Assembly: GCA_937902985.1 (NCBI GenBank)
Contig: CALFNG010000256.1
Coordinates: forward strand, 43,094-107,093
Length of the DNA stretch: 64,000 nucleotides
Source: an uncultured Myxococcales bacterium
GTDB taxonomy: Bacteria > Myxococcota_A > Polyangia > Polyangiales > Polyangiaceae
Reading direction: 5' to 3'
Positions 37,522 through 46,929 of the stretch are shown piece by piece (within the stretch, counting starts at the first letter, position 1; each line of letters begins with the position of its first letter). A program made the position numbers and the translations under genes. Under the pieces are notes generated by a model. That model was not told the origin of the DNA. It ran no database searches and saw nothing but the letters and a program-made list of their open reading frames with translations.

Positions 37522-38397
37522 ATGGCCGACTCTCGCCGCCGGGCTGATTGCGCGATTGTGACCCCACCGAAGGTGGCGCTGCTCGAGGCGCGGATGAGCC
37601 ATGAACTGGCGCGGCTTGTCGAGAAGCACGGCGGCGATGCCGTGTGCGTGCCGGCCCTCGAGGATGCCCCCGAAGTCGACGCCGACACGGCCTCGACGCT
37701 CGTCACATCCCTCGCGGGCGGGTCCTACGACGTGGTGGTGTTCATGACGGGCGTCACCGTGTCCCTCCTGTTCGAGCTCGCGGAGCGGATCGGGCGGCGG
37801 CCAGAGCTCGTTGCCGCCTTGCGAAGCGTGACGACCGTGGCTCGCGGGCCCAAGCCGACCGCCGCGCTGCGGGGCTTTGGGGTGACGCCAACTCTTACTG
37901 CCCTTGAGTCCTTCACTTCCGCCGAGGTGATCGACGCACTCGCGAGCATCGAACTCAAGGGCCGCCGGGTCCTCCTTTTCCACTACGGCGAGCGGAGCGA
38001 ATCGCTGGCGGAGACGCTGGCCGCCCGGCAAGCCATCGTTCACGAGCAGTGGCTGTACCGCTGGCGGATACCGGCGGACACGTCTGCGCTCGAGCGGCTC
38101 GTCGTGAGCATCGTGGGCGGTCAGATCGACGCCCTGGCGATCACCTGCCAGATCCAGTTCCGCCACCTGTTTCAGGTCGCACGCGCCATGGGGCTGGACC
38201 ACGACCTCGTCCGCACGCTCAACGCACGAATGGTGGTGGCTGCCGTCGGGCCGACCTGCTGCGCCGTCCTGCAGACCCACGGAGTCGACGTCCACGTGGT
38301 GCCGGAACACCCGAAGATGGGCCCGATGATCGTGTCGCTCATGCGCCACCTCGAGCGGGCGGCCACTGCGCCCCGCCCGGACCTGGAGCCGTCGTGA
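37522..38397 (+). CDS. hemD: Uroporphyrinogen-III synthase-like protein
   Basis: 291 residues from ATG 37522; GTG 37558 (VTPPKVALLEARM) is an alternative start that fits both the HemD fold, which begins at KVALLEARMSHELARLVEKH, and the promoter position. The protein has the two-domain HemD pattern: VVVFMTGVTVSLLFELAE, VARGPKPTAALRGFGV, GRRVLLFHYGERS and ARMVVAAVGPTCCAVLQTHG. It cyclises hydroxymethylbilane to uroporphyrinogen III, the precursor of siroheme. The stop overlaps nirB (GTGA), so siroheme supply is coupled to the siroheme enzyme. No C-terminal DNA-binding domain is present. Confidence 0.8.
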   Translation: MADSRRRADCAIVTPPKVALLEARMSHELARLVEKHGGDAVCVPALEDAPEVDADTASTLVTSLAGGSYDVVVFMTGVTVSLLFELAERIGRRPELVAALRSVTTVARGPKPTAALRGFGVTPTLTALESFTSAEVIDALASIELKGRRVLLFHYGERSESLAETLAARQAIVHEQWLYRWRIPADTSALERLVVSIVGGQIDALAITCQIQFRHLFQVARAMGLDHDLVRTLNARMVVAAVGPTCCAVLQTHGVDVHVVPEHPKMGPMIVSLMRHLERAATAPRPDLEPS

Positions 38398-41339
38398 GTC
38401 GACTCGATCTCGTGGTCGCCGGTAACGGCATGGTGTGCCACCGCTTCTGCGAGAAACTGGTCGAGTACGATCGCGCGCAGCGGTACCGCATCATCGTCGT
38501 CGGGGAAGAGCCGAGGCCCGCGTACGATCGCGTCCACCTGACCGACTACTTCGCGCACCGTGCGCCGGAGGCGCTGGCCCTCGGCACGTGCGCCTGGTAC
38601 GCCAAGCACGGAGTCGAGCTGCGGGTCGGGACGCGTGTTTCTCAGGTCGATCGGACTCGCCGCCAGGTGACCGTCGGCGACGGCTCCACGCTCCCGTACG
38701 ACGTGCTGGTCCTCGCAACGGGCTCGTCGCCGTTCGTCCCGAGCGTCCCGGGAATCGACAAGGCGGGGGTGTTCGTCTACCGCACGATCGAGGATCTGGA
38801 CGGGATCGCAGCCCGGGCGGCGATCGCCCGGCGAGCCGTCGTCATCGGCGGGGGCCTGCTCGGGCTCGAGGCCGCCCGGGCCGTGCACGACGCTGGGCTG
38901 GAGACCCACGTCGTCGAGGTCGCGGCGCGGCTCATGCCTCGACAGCTCGACGAGATCGCGTCCTCGTTCCTCGAGCGAGCGGTCCGCGACCTCGGCGTCC
39001 ACGTGCACGTCGACAAGCAACTGGTCCGGCTGCTCGGGGAGGGCGAGGTCACCGGCGTCGAGTTCGCGAACGGCGAGACGATCGAGGCGGGTCTCGTCAT
39101 CCTGTCCGCCGGGATTCGCCCGCGCGACGAGCTGGCCCAGGCGGCGGGAATCCAGGTAGGACCACGCGGCGGCGTGGTGATCGACGATCGCCTCGGCACA
39201 AGCGACGAGCACGTGTTCGCCATCGGCGAGGTCGCGCTCCACGGGCAGACCATCTACGGCCTGGTCGCCCCCGGATACGAGATGGCCGACGTGCTCGCCC
39301 GCAACCTGACCGGCGGCGACGCAACCTTCGCCGGCTCGGACCTGTCCGCGAAGCTCAAGCTCCTTGGCGTCGAGGTGGCCACGTTCGGCGATCCGTTCCA
39401 GATCCAAGATCGCGGGAAGAGCCGTATCCTGCGAATCGAAGACCAGGTCCGGAGAACCTACAAGATGCTGGCCTTCGCAGCGGACTCCCGCCAGCTGCTC
39501 GGGGGAATCCTCGTGGGCGATGCCTCCGGCTATGCCGCCATGTTTCACCTGACTCGGTCGAGGAAAGTGCTCTCCGAGACCCTCGAAGAACTCGGCCTCG
39601 ACGGGAGGCCCAGGCTGGCCGGCGAACTCCCGGACGACGCCCAGGTGTGCTCTTGCAACAACGTCGCGACCGCGACCGTACGCCTCAAGATCCGGGAGGG
39701 GGAACTCACGACCCTCGCGCAGGTCAAGGAGTGCACGCGCGCGGGAACCGGCTGCGGGGGGTGTATCCCCGTGGTCCAGGATCTCCTGGAGGCCGAGCTG
39801 AAGGCCGCGGGGCGGGCCGTGAAGCCACGGCTCTGCGAGCATTTCGCCTTCACAAGGCAGGAGCTCTTCGAGATCGTGCTGGCCAAGCGAATCGGCACGT
39901 TCACGCAGCTCCTCGCCGAGCATGGCGCGGGGGCCGGCTGCGAGGTCTGCAAGCCCACGGTCGCCTCGATCCTGGCCAGCGTCCACAACGAGCCGATCCT
40001 GAAGAAGCCGCACAGGACGCTCCAGGACACGAACGATCGATTCCTGGCGAATATCCAGCGGAACGGAACGTACTCCGTCGTCCCCCGCGTCCCTGCCGGC
40101 GAGATCACGCCCGACCAGCTCATCGTGCTCGGCCGTGTGGCGAAGAGGTACGGGCTCTACACCAAGATCACCGGCGGCCAGCGGGTCGACCTCTTCGGCG
40201 CCCGGGTCGAGCAGCTCCCGGACATTTGGGAGGAGCTGGGGGCCGCCGGCTTCGAGAGCGGGCATGCCTATGGCAAGGCGCTCCGCACCGTGAAGAGCTG
40301 CGTCGGGACGACGTGGTGTCGGTACGGCGTGCAGGACTCCACGGCCTTCGCGATCCGCATCGAGAACCGGTACAAGGGCATCCGCGCGCCTCACAAGCTG
40401 AAGGGCGGCGTCAGCGGCTGCGTCCGCGAGTGCGCCGAGGCACAGAGCAAGGACTTCGGTCTCATCGCCACCGAGAAGGGGTGGAACGTGTTCGTGTGCG
40501 GCAACGGCGGTGCGACTCCGCGACACGCCGATCTCCTCGCGGCCGACGTCGACGAGGAGACGGCGGTCCGTTACCTCGATCGCTTCATCCTGTTCTACAT
40601 CCGGACGGCCGACCGACTCACACGGACCGCCTCATGGCTCGAAAAGATGGAGGGAGGGATCGCACACCTGCGAGACGTGGTCGTAAACGACTCGCTCGGG
40701 ATCGGGGCCGACTTCGACAAACAGATGCAGCACCTCGTGGGCACGTACGAGTGCGAATGGGCGGACGTAGTCCGCGATCCCGAGAAGCGAGCTCTGTTCC
40801 GGCAGTTTGCCAACGACGACCGCGACGACGACGGGATCCGCGTCGGCGAGAAGCGGGGGCAACGCTGCCCGGATGGTCGACCGAGGCGCGACCCGCCGCA
40901 CGACGCGAAGACGCGACGCCTCCCACTGCTGCGCCGGCAGTGGGTCAGGCTCGCGTCGATGCGCGACGTGCCGACCGATGGCGGGGTCACCGCGCGCTAC
41001 GGCGACACGCAGATCGCCATCTTCAACTTCGCATCCAAGGGGACGTGGTATGCGACGCAGAACCTCTGTCCGCACAAGAGGGAGATGGTGCTGGCGCGGG
41101 GCATCCTCGGCGACCAGGCGGGCGCGCCGAAGGTCGCGTGCCCGCTTCACAAGAAGACATTCGACTTGTCGACTGGCCGCTGCCTGTCCGGAGAAGATCT
41201 CGAGATAGCAACGTTCCCCGTGCGCGTCGAAGGAGACGACATCCTGGTAGAGCTCCCGCCGGTCGAGGACCTGCCGCGAGCGACTTGCCACGATGCGCCG
41301 GCGCCCAGCTCACGAAGCTTGGGAGAGCTCAGCCCGTGA
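38394..41339 (+). CDS. nirB: NirB-NirD fusion: assimilatory nitrite reductase with Rieske domain (copy 1)
   Basis: 981 residues. Order: FAD/NAD(P)H oxidoreductase (VVAGNGMVCHRFCEKL; VVIGGGLLGLEAAR); first BFD [2Fe-2S] module (CSCNNVATAT ... GTGCGGC, 419-450); second Cys pair (GCEVCKP); sulfite/nitrite reductase half domains with siroheme ligands SCVGTTWC (about 635-641) and SGCVREC (about 675-679); and a C-terminal NirD-like Rieske domain with CPHK (about 892) and CPLHKK (about 916). It reduces nitrite to ammonia with NAD(P)H. The large and small subunits are normally separate genes. A second fusion is encoded at 51912-54965. Start GTG overlaps the hemD stop. Confidence 0.92.
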   Translation: MSRLDLVVAGNGMVCHRFCEKLVEYDRAQRYRIIVVGEEPRPAYDRVHLTDYFAHRAPEALALGTCAWYAKHGVELRVGTRVSQVDRTRRQVTVGDGSTLPYDVLVLATGSSPFVPSVPGIDKAGVFVYRTIEDLDGIAARAAIARRAVVIGGGLLGLEAARAVHDAGLETHVVEVAARLMPRQLDEIASSFLERAVRDLGVHVHVDKQLVRLLGEGEVTGVEFANGETIEAGLVILSAGIRPRDELAQAAGIQVGPRGGVVIDDRLGTSDEHVFAIGEVALHGQTIYGLVAPGYEMADVLARNLTGGDATFAGSDLSAKLKLLGVEVATFGDPFQIQDRGKSRILRIEDQVRRTYKMLAFAADSRQLLGGILVGDASGYAAMFHLTRSRKVLSETLEELGLDGRPRLAGELPDDAQVCSCNNVATATVRLKIREGELTTLAQVKECTRAGTGCGGCIPVVQDLLEAELKAAGRAVKPRLCEHFAFTRQELFEIVLAKRIGTFTQLLAEHGAGAGCEVCKPTVASILASVHNEPILKKPHRTLQDTNDRFLANIQRNGTYSVVPRVPAGEITPDQLIVLGRVAKRYGLYTKITGGQRVDLFGARVEQLPDIWEELGAAGFESGHAYGKALRTVKSCVGTTWCRYGVQDSTAFAIRIENRYKGIRAPHKLKGGVSGCVRECAEAQSKDFGLIATEKGWNVFVCGNGGATPRHADLLAADVDEETAVRYLDRFILFYIRTADRLTRTASWLEKMEGGIAHLRDVVVNDSLGIGADFDKQMQHLVGTYECEWADVVRDPEKRALFRQFANDDRDDDGIRVGEKRGQRCPDGRPRRDPPHDAKTRRLPLLRRQWVRLASMRDVPTDGGVTARYGDTQIAIFNFASKGTWYATQNLCPHKREMVLARGILGDQAGAPKVACPLHKKTFDLSTGRCLSGEDLEIATFPVRVEGDDILVELPPVEDLPRATCHDAPAPSSRSLGELSP

Positions 41340-41794
41340 CGACGTCCAGCGTGTCACGGCCCACCGCGAAGGCCTTGCGGCCGTCCGAGATTCTCACGCC
41401 GGGTCGCCGGCTGCCCGTCGTCGAGATGCCCGCGGCCGCGCGCATCCCGCCGGCAGCGGTGCGGATCTCGCTCACGGATCGGTGTGACCTGGCATGCGTG
41501 TATTGTCGCCCCTCACGGAGCGACGGATATCTCGAGTCGCGTCTCGGCGAAGAGGCCTGGAAAACGATGGTGCGGGGCCTCGTTCAGGCGGGGCTGCGCC
41601 GCGTCCGCATCACCGGCGGAGAGCCACTGCTGCGAGATGCGAGCGCGGCTCGCGCACCTTCTTGCCGACGAGGCGGGGGAGCCGGACCCGCATCGCGGCC
41701 GCGCGGCGAAGTGCCCGTCAACCTCGTCGTCCATCGAACGATCGGCATTACCCCCCCTCGTCGGGGTGGCGTTCCGACTGTAGGTCGCGCATGA
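41336..41794 (+). pseudogene. Truncated MoaA (molybdopterin biosynthesis radical SAM) still coupled in the operon
   Basis: The GTG at 41336 overlaps the nirB stop. The first ~100 codons encode the MoaA N-terminus: RISLTDRCDLACVYCRPSRS with the cluster motif Cys-x3-Cys-x2-Cys, then VRITGGEPLLR. From about 41640 the family sequence is lost and an unrelated ~50 residues lead to a TGA at 41792-41794, which overlaps the ATG of the nitrate reductase gene (ATGA). The rest of the barrel and the C-terminal cluster cysteines are gone, so it cannot make cyclic pyranopterin. Perfect junctions on both sides suggest an internal deletion after operon formation. Confidence 0.75.
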
Positions 41795-43932
41795 ACCCCC
41801 TTCAGCGTCTCCGCGCCGTCACTCCCGAGGCCACCAAGACGCACTGCCCGTATTGCGCGTTCCAGTGCGGCATGGAGATGACGGTCAGGGACCGGAAGGG
41901 CCACGACATCGAGGTGACCGCCGACGAGGCCTTTCCAGTCAACCGGGGCCAGATGTGCATCAAAGGGCTCACCTCCGCCGCTCTGCTCGAGCATCCCGCG
42001 CGGATCCGGACCCCCATGCTCCGGGAGCAGGACGGGCGGCTCGCTCCCGTCACGTGGGAGACCGCGCTCGACTTCGTCGCGGAGCGCCTCCGGTCGCTTC
42101 GCGCGACTTACGGGCCCGCGAGCGTCGGTGCCTTCGGCAGCGGCGCACTCACGAATGAGAAGGCGTACTTGCTCGGCAAGTTCGTCCGCGTCGTCCTCCG
42201 GTCGCCGAACGTCGACTACAACGGCCGTTATTGCATGTCGTCGGCCGCGGCCGGTCAGAATCGCGCCTTCGGCATCGACAGGGGCCTGCCGTTTCCGGTC
42301 TCGGACATCGCCAAGACCGGCACGCTCATGCTGTGGGGCTCGAACTGCGCCGAGACCATGCCCCCAATCACGCAGTGGATCTTCGAGCAAAAGAGCGCGG
42401 GCGGGCATCTCATCGTCGTGGACCCGCGGCGCACCGACACTGCGCGAATCGCGTCCCTCCATCTGCAGCTCACGCCGGGCACGGATCTCGCGCTCGCCAA
42501 CGGACTGCTCCACCTGGCGATCGAGCAGAAGCTCATCGATGAGGACTACGTCGCGCGAAGGACCGAGGGCTTCGACGACCTCAGGCGCAGCGTGCTCACA
42601 AGCGATCCAGCGCGCATCGAGCGGTTGACGGGCGTTCCGATTGAGCAGCAGGTTCGTGCCGTCCGTCTGCTCGCGGAGTCCGAGTCGAGCATGATTCTTT
42701 CGGGACGAGGGCCCGAGCAGCAGTCCAAGGGGAGCGACACGGTTCTCGCCCTCATCAACTTAATGCTCGCCCTCGGCAAGGTCGGCAAGCCCGCCAGCGG
42801 ATACGGCTGTCTAACGGGCCAGGGCAACGGTCAGGGTGGTCGCGAGCACGGTCAGAAGGCCGACCAGCTGCCCGGGTATCGCCTCATCGAGGATCCGGAC
42901 GATCGCCGGGCGATCGCCGCCGTCTGGGGCATCGAGCCCGACGAGCTGCCCGGCAAGGGGAAGAGCGCCTACGAGCTTCTCGACTCCTGCGGGCCCCAGG
43001 GTGGGATCCGCGGGCTCTTGGTGTTCGGGTCCAACGTGGTCGTGTCCTCACCGCACGCTTCCAACGTCGAGAGGAGGATCCGGGACCTCGAGCTCCTTGT
43101 CGTATGCGACTCGTTCCAGAACGAGACGACCGAGGCGGCTCACGTGATCTTGCCTGTCGCGCAATGGGCGGAGGAAGAGGGCACGATGACGAACCTGGAG
43201 GGGCGCGTGATTCTCCGCCAGCGCGTTCGACCGCCGCCTCCCGGCTGCAAGACGGACCTCGCCATCCTTTGCGAGCTCGCGCACCGGCTCGGCGTGAGCC
43301 GGGGCTTTCAGTTCGAGTCCGCGCAGGACGTGTTCGACGAGCTGCGAGCGGCCACGGCCGGCGGCCGCGCCGACTACAGCGGAATAACCTACGAGAAGAT
43401 CCGCCTCGAGCAGGGCGTATTCTGGCCTTGCCCGAGCGCCGGCCACCCCGGCACGCCTCGTCTCTTTGCCGACACATTCGCTCATCCGGGCGGGCGCGCG
43501 CGCTTTCACGCGGTGCCCTATCGCCCCGCCGAAGAGGTGCCCGACACCGAGTACCCGCTCTACTTCACGACGGGCCGCTACAAGGAGCACTACAACTCGG
43601 GCGCGCAGACGCGCCTCGTCCAGGCGCTCGTCGACGTGCGGCCCGAGCCGCGGGTGCAAATTCATCCCCGGCTGGCCGGGAAGCTCGGGGTGGCAGAAGG
43701 CGAGGGACTCGTCGTGCAGAGCCGCCGGGGCGCCGTGTGCTTCTTGGCCCAAATTTCAACCGACATCCGTGCGGACACACTCTTCGCGCCCTTCCACTGG
43801 GGCGGCCGGATGGCAGCCAACCTGCTGACGATTCCCGCACTGGATCCGGTCAGCGGGATGCCGGAATTCAAGGTCTGCGCCGTCCGGGCGCGTGCGGCCG
43901 GACCGGCGCACCAGAACGCAACCATCGCATGA
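41791..43932 (+). CDS. nasC: Assimilatory nitrate reductase, molybdopterin catalytic subunit
   Basis: 713 residues, the size of cytoplasmic NasA/NarB-type enzymes. The N-terminal [4Fe-4S] ligands are Cys19, Cys22, Cys26 (CPYCAFQC) and Cys56 (GQMCIKG); Mo-bisMGD contacts include YNGRYCMSSAAAGQNRAFG, LWGSNCAETMPP, VVDPRRTDTA and, near the C-terminus, YFTTGRYKEHYNSGAQT. No twin-arginine signal is present, so it is cytoplasmic. It reduces nitrate to nitrite, which NirB then converts to ammonia. Start overlaps the moaA remnant; its stop overlaps the next gene (ATGA). Confidence 0.92.
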   Translation: MNPLQRLRAVTPEATKTHCPYCAFQCGMEMTVRDRKGHDIEVTADEAFPVNRGQMCIKGLTSAALLEHPARIRTPMLREQDGRLAPVTWETALDFVAERLRSLRATYGPASVGAFGSGALTNEKAYLLGKFVRVVLRSPNVDYNGRYCMSSAAAGQNRAFGIDRGLPFPVSDIAKTGTLMLWGSNCAETMPPITQWIFEQKSAGGHLIVVDPRRTDTARIASLHLQLTPGTDLALANGLLHLAIEQKLIDEDYVARRTEGFDDLRRSVLTSDPARIERLTGVPIEQQVRAVRLLAESESSMILSGRGPEQQSKGSDTVLALINLMLALGKVGKPASGYGCLTGQGNGQGGREHGQKADQLPGYRLIEDPDDRRAIAAVWGIEPDELPGKGKSAYELLDSCGPQGGIRGLLVFGSNVVVSSPHASNVERRIRDLELLVVCDSFQNETTEAAHVILPVAQWAEEEGTMTNLEGRVILRQRVRPPPPGCKTDLAILCELAHRLGVSRGFQFESAQDVFDELRAATAGGRADYSGITYEKIRLEQGVFWPCPSAGHPGTPRLFADTFAHPGGRARFHAVPYRPAEEVPDTEYPLYFTTGRYKEHYNSGAQTRLVQALVDVRPEPRVQIHPRLAGKLGVAEGEGLVVQSRRGAVCFLAQISTDIRADTLFAPFHWGGRMAANLLTIPALDPVSGMPEFKVCAVRARAAGPAHQNATIA

Positions 43933-45377
43933 TCAAGAAGAAGCTCGCGATCGTCGGCAACGGCATGGGCACCTGCCGTCTGCTCGACGAGCTCGTGCTC
44001 CGCGAAGGCACGCGCCGGTACGAGATCACGGTCTTCGGCGAGGAGCGCGGCGGCGCCTACAACCGCATTCTACTCAGTCGCGTCCTCGGAGGAGACTCTC
44101 CGGATAGCATCGTCACCAAGACCCCTGAGTGGTATGACCGCCACGGGATCCGACTGATTCACACCGCGAAGGTCACGCGGCTGGACACCGTGCGAAAGAG
44201 CGTCTTGACCGAGGACGGTCAAAGCCGGCGGTACGACGTCGTGGTCCTCGCAACAGGCAGCCAGCCGCTCGCACCGCCGATCGATGGCATGTTTGGCAGT
44301 GACGGCGATCTGCGTTCCGGGGTCTTCGTCTATCGAACGATCGCGGATTGCCTTCGGATGCGCGAGCGCGCGCGCCCCAGAGAGGGTGCGGTCGTGATCG
44401 GCGGCGGGCTGCTAGGCCTCGAGGCCGCAAAGGTGCTCGCCGATCGCGGGCTGCACGTCACGGTCGTCCAAGTGGCGGCGACCCTGATGAACACCCAGCT
44501 CGATGCGCTCGGGGGTGAGATGCTTGCCCGTCAGATCGCGCACCACGGGATCTTCGTTCGCACCGGCAAGACGGTCGAGGGTCTGTACGGCGACGAGGCC
44601 AACGAGAGGGTAAGCGGAGTCTTCCTCGACGACGGAGCGACACTGCCGGCGGACATGGTCGTGTTGGCGTGCGGCGTGCGACCGCGGGTCGAGGTCGCAA
44701 AGGCGTCGGGGCTCCCGGTCAACAAGGGTGTCGTCGTGAACGACACGCTCGCGACGGAGGTCCCGGGCGTTTACGCGTTCGGCGAGTGCGCCGAGCACGA
44801 CGGCAAGACCTACGGCGTCGTCGCGCCCGTCTGGGAGCAAGCGACGGTGCTCGCCGAGGTGCTGACCGGCAAACAAAGACAAGCTCGGTACCGGGGGTCG
44901 AAGCTCTACACGCGCCTCAAAGTCGCGGGGGTCGATGTCGCGTCGATGGGGAGTCTCGAGCCCGAGCTGGACAGCGATCAGGTGGTTCAGGTCATCGAGG
45001 AGCGGCGCAACGCGTACAGGAAGCTGATCATCCGCGACGGGCGTCTGATGGGAGCCATGCTCGTGGGCAACACCGCCGCAACGGCCACGCTCGTGCAGAT
45101 GTTCGACCGTGGCGATCCGATGCCCGAGGAGCCTCTGGATATTCTCTGCTCGAAGCCCCCGTCGAGCGACCCGGCTGAATGCGTCGTCTGCACGTGCAAC
45201 AAGGTGACCGCCGCGGCCCTCCGGCAAGCCATCGCCGCGGGCGCCAGCTCCGTCGATGCGCTGAGCGTGGCCACGAAGGCCGGCACTGGCTGCGGTTCAT
45301 GCAAGGGCGAGCTGGCTCAGCTCGTCACGCTGTACGCGAAGAAGACCGAACCGCTCCCGCTCGCTGTCGCGAACTAG
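43929..45377 (+). CDS. nasB: FAD oxidoreductase with BFD-type [2Fe-2S] domain, nitrate-reductase electron donor
   Basis: 482 residues. Two Rossmann folds (AIVGNGMGTCRLLDEL; VVIGGGLLGLEAAKVL) and ACGVRPRVEVA are like the N-terminal half of NirB. The C-terminal BFD-like module has cysteines CVVCTCNK and GTGCGSCKGEL for a [2Fe-2S] cluster. It corresponds to the electron-transfer subunit that passes electrons from NAD(P)H to NasC, but is shorter than Bacillus NasB (about 770 residues) and has a single BFD module. It is the last gene of the operon. Confidence 0.85.
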   Translation: MIKKKLAIVGNGMGTCRLLDELVLREGTRRYEITVFGEERGGAYNRILLSRVLGGDSPDSIVTKTPEWYDRHGIRLIHTAKVTRLDTVRKSVLTEDGQSRRYDVVVLATGSQPLAPPIDGMFGSDGDLRSGVFVYRTIADCLRMRERARPREGAVVIGGGLLGLEAAKVLADRGLHVTVVQVAATLMNTQLDALGGEMLARQIAHHGIFVRTGKTVEGLYGDEANERVSGVFLDDGATLPADMVVLACGVRPRVEVAKASGLPVNKGVVVNDTLATEVPGVYAFGECAEHDGKTYGVVAPVWEQATVLAEVLTGKQRQARYRGSKLYTRLKVAGVDVASMGSLEPELDSDQVVQVIEERRNAYRKLIIRDGRLMGAMLVGNTAATATLVQMFDRGDPMPEEPLDILCSKPPSSDPAECVVCTCNKVTAAALRQAIAAGASSVDALSVATKAGTGCGSCKGELAQLVTLYAKKTEPLPLAVAN

Positions 45378-45522
45378 AGCGGCGACCCGAATCATGGAAC
45401 AGGATAGCCGCAGTGTCGGAAATTGGAGTGCGAGCTTGCGCGGAAGGACGCCGAACGCCGGCCTGGTCTTCGAGGTCGAGCTCGTGTCGATCGACTGAGG
45501 TCCAGACGGCGGCCCCGGCCTC

Positions 45523-46050
45523 TCAAGGAGCCGCAGCGACGGTCACTGGCGCCGTCCCGCGCGCCCGCCGGCTCGCGACCTCTTCTCGCGTGACCGGCTC
45601 GCCGGCATTGCCCCAGCTGCTGCGAACGAACGTGAGCACCCCGGCGATGTCGTCGTCCGAGAGAGCCGCGAACGACGGCATGCTCGCCGAATAGGGCTTG
45701 CCGTTCACCGTGATCGGTCCCTCGATGCCTCCGAGGACGATGCTCACCGAGCGGCCCTTGTCGGCCGCGAGGAAATCCGAACGCGCCAGCGGGGGGAACG
45801 CGTTCGGCATCCCCATCCCCGACGGCTGATGGCACGTGACGCACGTGCGCGCGAACACCCGGAAGCCCGCCTCGGCTGGATCGTCGAACGAGCCACCCTG
45901 CCTCTCGCTGGTGGATGCCGGGGACAGGATGGGCACCCTCTTGAACGCTTCGCCTCGCGCGGCCCGGACCTCGTCGCGGCCGCATCCCGCGGTCGACGCG
46001 GGCGCGGCCAGCAACCATGCCAGCCCGAGGAGCGCAGCCGCGCGGCGCAT
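45523..46050 (-). CDS. Monoheme cytochrome c lipoprotein
   Basis: 175 residues. Signal peptide MRRAAALLGLAWLLAAPAST is followed by AGC (lipobox-like, Cys near 23). One heme motif, CVTCH, lies near residue 70 (ARTCVTCHQPSGMG), and the likely Met ligand is in YSASMPSFAALSDDDIAGVLTFVRSSWGN, typical of class I cytochrome c. It starts 24 bp after the formate/nitrite channel gene and is likely co-transcribed. It may pass electrons in respiratory nitrite or oxygen reduction; the partner is not visible. Confidence 0.85.
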   Translation of the reverse strand: MRRAAALLGLAWLLAAPASTAGCGRDEVRAARGEAFKRVPILSPASTSERQGGSFDDPAEAGFRVFARTCVTCHQPSGMGMPNAFPPLARSDFLAADKGRSVSIVLGGIEGPITVNGKPYSASMPSFAALSDDDIAGVLTFVRSSWGNAGEPVTREEVASRRARGTAPVTVAAAP

Positions 46051-46073
46051 CGACGACGTTGCCGGGTGAGCGG

Positions 46074-46829
46074 TCAGTCCGCCTCGAGAGTGATGCTCTC
46101 GGAGGGCATGCGGCCGGTGTCGGTCTCGACCGGGTCGACAGCGTGATCCTGGCCACGGTGTGCGCCCTCGCGGGAGCCGAACCAGTACATCCCGGCGACC
46201 ATGACCGCGCCGCCGACGATGTTCCCTCCCGTCGTCACCGCCAGGTTGTACGCGTAGCCCGTGAGGTTCACGTCGCTGCCGTGCGGCAAGAGCAGCCCGA
46301 GCATCAGCCCGGACATGTTCGCGACACTGTGTTCGTAGCCGCAGGTGATGAACGTGAACATGCACCACCAGATGAGCAGGATCCGCGCGGCGTCGTTCTT
46401 CGTGCGGCCCGCCATCCACAGTCCGAGGCACACGAGCCAGTTCGCCAGCACGGCACGCCAGAAGAGCTGAGGGAGCGCGAGCTGCATCTTCCTGGCGACG
46501 GTGGCAACGACGAACGATCGGATCGGCTCGGCGTCGAGGACGCCGGAGCGGACGACCGCGATCGCGAGCACCACGCTGCCGAGCCAGTTGCCGATCCACG
46601 TGTAGATCCAGTTGGCGCCGAGGCCGCGGACCGAGGCCTTCCCGGTGAGGACGCCCAGCGTCAAGATGAGGTTCGATCCGGTGAAGAGCTCCGACCCGGC
46701 GAAGACGACCATCGTCAGCGCGCCCCCGAAGCAGACCCCCATCGTCAGCCTTCGTACGGAATCGGGCAACGACGCGCCGACGATCAGGATGAGGACGACG
46801 GCGGCGCCGACGTACATCCCCGCGAGCAT
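46074..46829 (-). CDS. Formate/nitrite transporter (FNT, NirC-like), 5' end apparently damaged
   Basis: 251 residues from the first ATG at 46829 (MLAGMYVGAAVVLILIVGAS), six transmembrane segments. FNT signatures: GSELFTGSNLIL, NWLGSVVLA, FWRAVLANWLVCLG, TCGYEHSVANM and NLAVTTGGNIVGGA. The frame is open upstream to 46937 and encodes APLYTDTIHTLGEQAASKLR, which looks like a real FNT N-terminus, but it contains no ATG, GTG or TTG; a CTG at 46922 with GAGG five bases upstream is a possible start (282 residues). Starting at 46829 would lose the amphipathic N-terminal helix. It should conduct nitrite or formate across the inner membrane. Confidence 0.8.
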   Translation of the reverse strand: MLAGMYVGAAVVLILIVGASLPDSVRRLTMGVCFGGALTMVVFAGSELFTGSNLILTLGVLTGKASVRGLGANWIYTWIGNWLGSVVLAIAVVRSGVLDAEPIRSFVVATVARKMQLALPQLFWRAVLANWLVCLGLWMAGRTKNDAARILLIWWCMFTFITCGYEHSVANMSGLMLGLLLPHGSDVNLTGYAYNLAVTTGGNIVGGAVMVAGMYWFGSREGAHRGQDHAVDPVETDTGRMPSESITLEAD

Positions 46830-46929
46830 CGAGCGCGCGAAGTGCGAAGTGAGCGACGCGCGCTGCCATCGCAGCTTGCTGGCGGCCTGCTCGCCCAGAG
46901 TGTGGATTGTATCGGTATACAGGGGCGCC

